Source of the DNA: Aeromicrobium sp. Leaf350
GTDB taxonomy: Bacteria; Actinomycetota; Actinomycetes; Propionibacteriales; Nocardioidaceae
Assembly: GCF_916858655.1 (NCBI RefSeq)
Contig: NZ_CAKASL010000001.1
Location: 1,302,001 to 1,366,000 of the forward strand
Direction of reading: 5' to 3'
DNA length: 64,000 nt
The notes beneath the pieces are model-generated. The model searched no databases, was not told where the DNA came from, and was given only the letters and a program-made list of their open reading frames with translations. Below, piece after piece: positions 63,228-64,000 of the stretch. Made by a program: the position numbers and the translations under genes. Numbering within the stretch: the first letter of the stretch is position 1; every line of letters begins with the position of its first letter.

Positions 63228-64000
63228 GTGGACGACTCTAGATCGGATCCACCAGGGTGGCCCTCGGAGTCGGAGATCATCGCCTTCTTCGATGGCCAGC
63301 TGCTTCAAGGCACGAGTCTGGACCGGCTGGTCGAACAGGCGGCGGCGCTCGTAGGCAGTGCTGTCGGTCGACGTCGCACCGATGGTCGTGGGGCGGCGCG
63401 GGACCCACGCGGCGGAACGCTATCGGTGGTCGCACCAGAAGGTGCAACGACCAACTCTGTCGCCACCGGCGGGCTCGTGTGGGTGGACTCCCCCACCGGG
63501 TCGCTCGCCGCGCACTTCCTTGATCGACTGGCGCTGACCGTGACGGTCGTGGAGCGATGGGGCATCTCCGGTGCCAGCGCCATCTCGCCCCCGATTGAGC
63601 TCCTCCTAGACCCCTCTTCGAGCGAGATCGCCCAGGGATGGGCTCGTAAACAACTCGGCCTGACCAACGGCGCGCTGGTACGGGTCGCGATCTGCAGTGG
63701 CCAAGCCGATCGAGTGGACGGCTTCGTCGCCATGCTGGGGGACGTCGAACGCGTCATCTCACGCACCACCCGCCGCGACAAGACGGTGGTGCTCCTCGCG
63801 GCTGCCGACACCGGACCGGTCGCCATCCCTGGAGTCCCGACCGGGGTGCGAGCCGCGCATGGGCGCGTCGTGGAAGCGGAACATGCTCCAACGGCCTACC
63901 TCACCGCGCGCGACGCCTACCGGTTCGCTCGGCCCTCGCCCCATGACCGGGGTCCGTACCAACCGGTCGCAGGAGTGTGGCTCGACGGCGGCCGACTGTC
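63228..64000 (+). CDS. PucR-like transcriptional regulator (N-terminal part)
   Basis: Open from the GTG at 63228 (preceded by GGGAGG) to the right edge, 257 codons. The N-terminus SEIIAFFDGQLLQGTSLDRLVEQAAALVG resembles the sensory domain of PucR/CdaR regulators, and the VVLLAAADTGPVAIPG and GRVVEAEHAPTAYLTARDAYRFA segments fit the middle GGDEF-like domain. The C-terminal HTH would be outside the window. Possible activator of the importer/quinone oxidoreductase genes. Confidence 0.6.
   Translation, partial: MDDSRSDPPGWPSESEIIAFFDGQLLQGTSLDRLVEQAAALVGSAVGRRRTDGRGAARDPRGGTLSVVAPEGATTNSVATGGLVWVDSPTGSLAAHFLDRLALTVTVVERWGISGASAISPPIELLLDPSSSEIAQGWARKQLGLTNGALVRVAICSGQADRVDGFVAMLGDVERVISRTTRRDKTVVLLAAADTGPVAIPGVPTGVRAAHGRVVEAEHAPTAYLTARDAYRFARPSPHDRGPYQPVAGVWLDGGRL

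Overview
The window is high-GC DNA with compact, ATGA/GTGA-coupled operons, GTG starts and many acyl-CoA, SDR and flavoenzyme genes. This points to an actinobacterial chromosome, perhaps Nocardioidaceae or a relative such as Aeromicrobium, Nocardioides or Rhodococcus; that placement is inference from gene content only. I see no rRNA, complete tRNA, transposase, integrase or CRISPR array.

Layout. (1) 1-5.3 kb is a defence block. A four-gene type II CBASS operon on the minus strand encodes a CD-NTase, an E1-E2 Cap2, a JAB protease Cap3 and a TIR-domain effector cut by the left edge. It is followed by a small membrane protein and an Xre/excisionase-type antitoxin with a PIN toxin under a palindromic operator. 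(2) 5.4-11.9 kb holds a DUF6629-like membrane protein, an LPATG-anchored surface protein with a thioester-like domain, and an amine oxidase/aldehyde dehydrogenase pair with a TetR regulator. (3) 12.07-31.09 kb: two directly repeated ~335-bp modules bracket about 18 kb of amine catabolism. This segment has Puu-like functions: APC permease, glutamine-synthetase-like ligase, glycine-oxidase-like oxidase, aldehyde dehydrogenase and class-I glutamine amidotransferase hydrolase. It also has an alcohol dehydrogenase, an acyl-CoA ligase fused to an enoyl-CoA hydratase, an EthA-like Baeyer-Villiger monooxygenase with an esterase, an MFS transporter and a TetR regulator. (4) 31.1-32.7 kb has an AlbA_2 (Schlafen-like) protein and a small cold-shock-like protein. 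(5) 32.6-40 kb has a seven-gene minus-strand operon (luciferase-like monooxygenase, patatin, nitronate monooxygenase, enoyl-CoA hydratase, CoA-transferase A and B). It is divergent from flavin reductase, an orphan FCD protein and a TetR regulator. (6) 40-48 kb has a beta-oxidation operon with three 3-hydroxyacyl-CoA dehydrogenases, a thiolase, a MaoC hydratase, a BadI-like ring hydrolase, an enoyl-CoA hydratase and a type III CoA-transferase, followed by a FadR-type GntR regulator. (7) 48.3-64 kb has an operon of SDR, thiolase, SDR, acyl-CoA ligase and two acyl-CoA dehydrogenases. It is preceded by a dipeptide-type ABC importer operon, and a quinone oxidoreductase, a MaoC protein and a PucR-like regulator (cut by the right edge) lie divergently.

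How it fits together (inference). The 12-31 kb segment would import an amine, gamma-glutamylate and oxidise it, release the acid and feed it as a CoA ester to beta-oxidation. The 40-62 kb region would import a (probably cyclic) organic acid, activate it, dehydrogenate and hydrate it, oxidise it to a 2-ketocyclic CoA ester, open the ring with the BadI-like enzyme and finish by thiolysis. A GTCGGAC-type motif recurs in four intergenic regions of the 47-62 kb block and is the likely operator of the GntR regulator.
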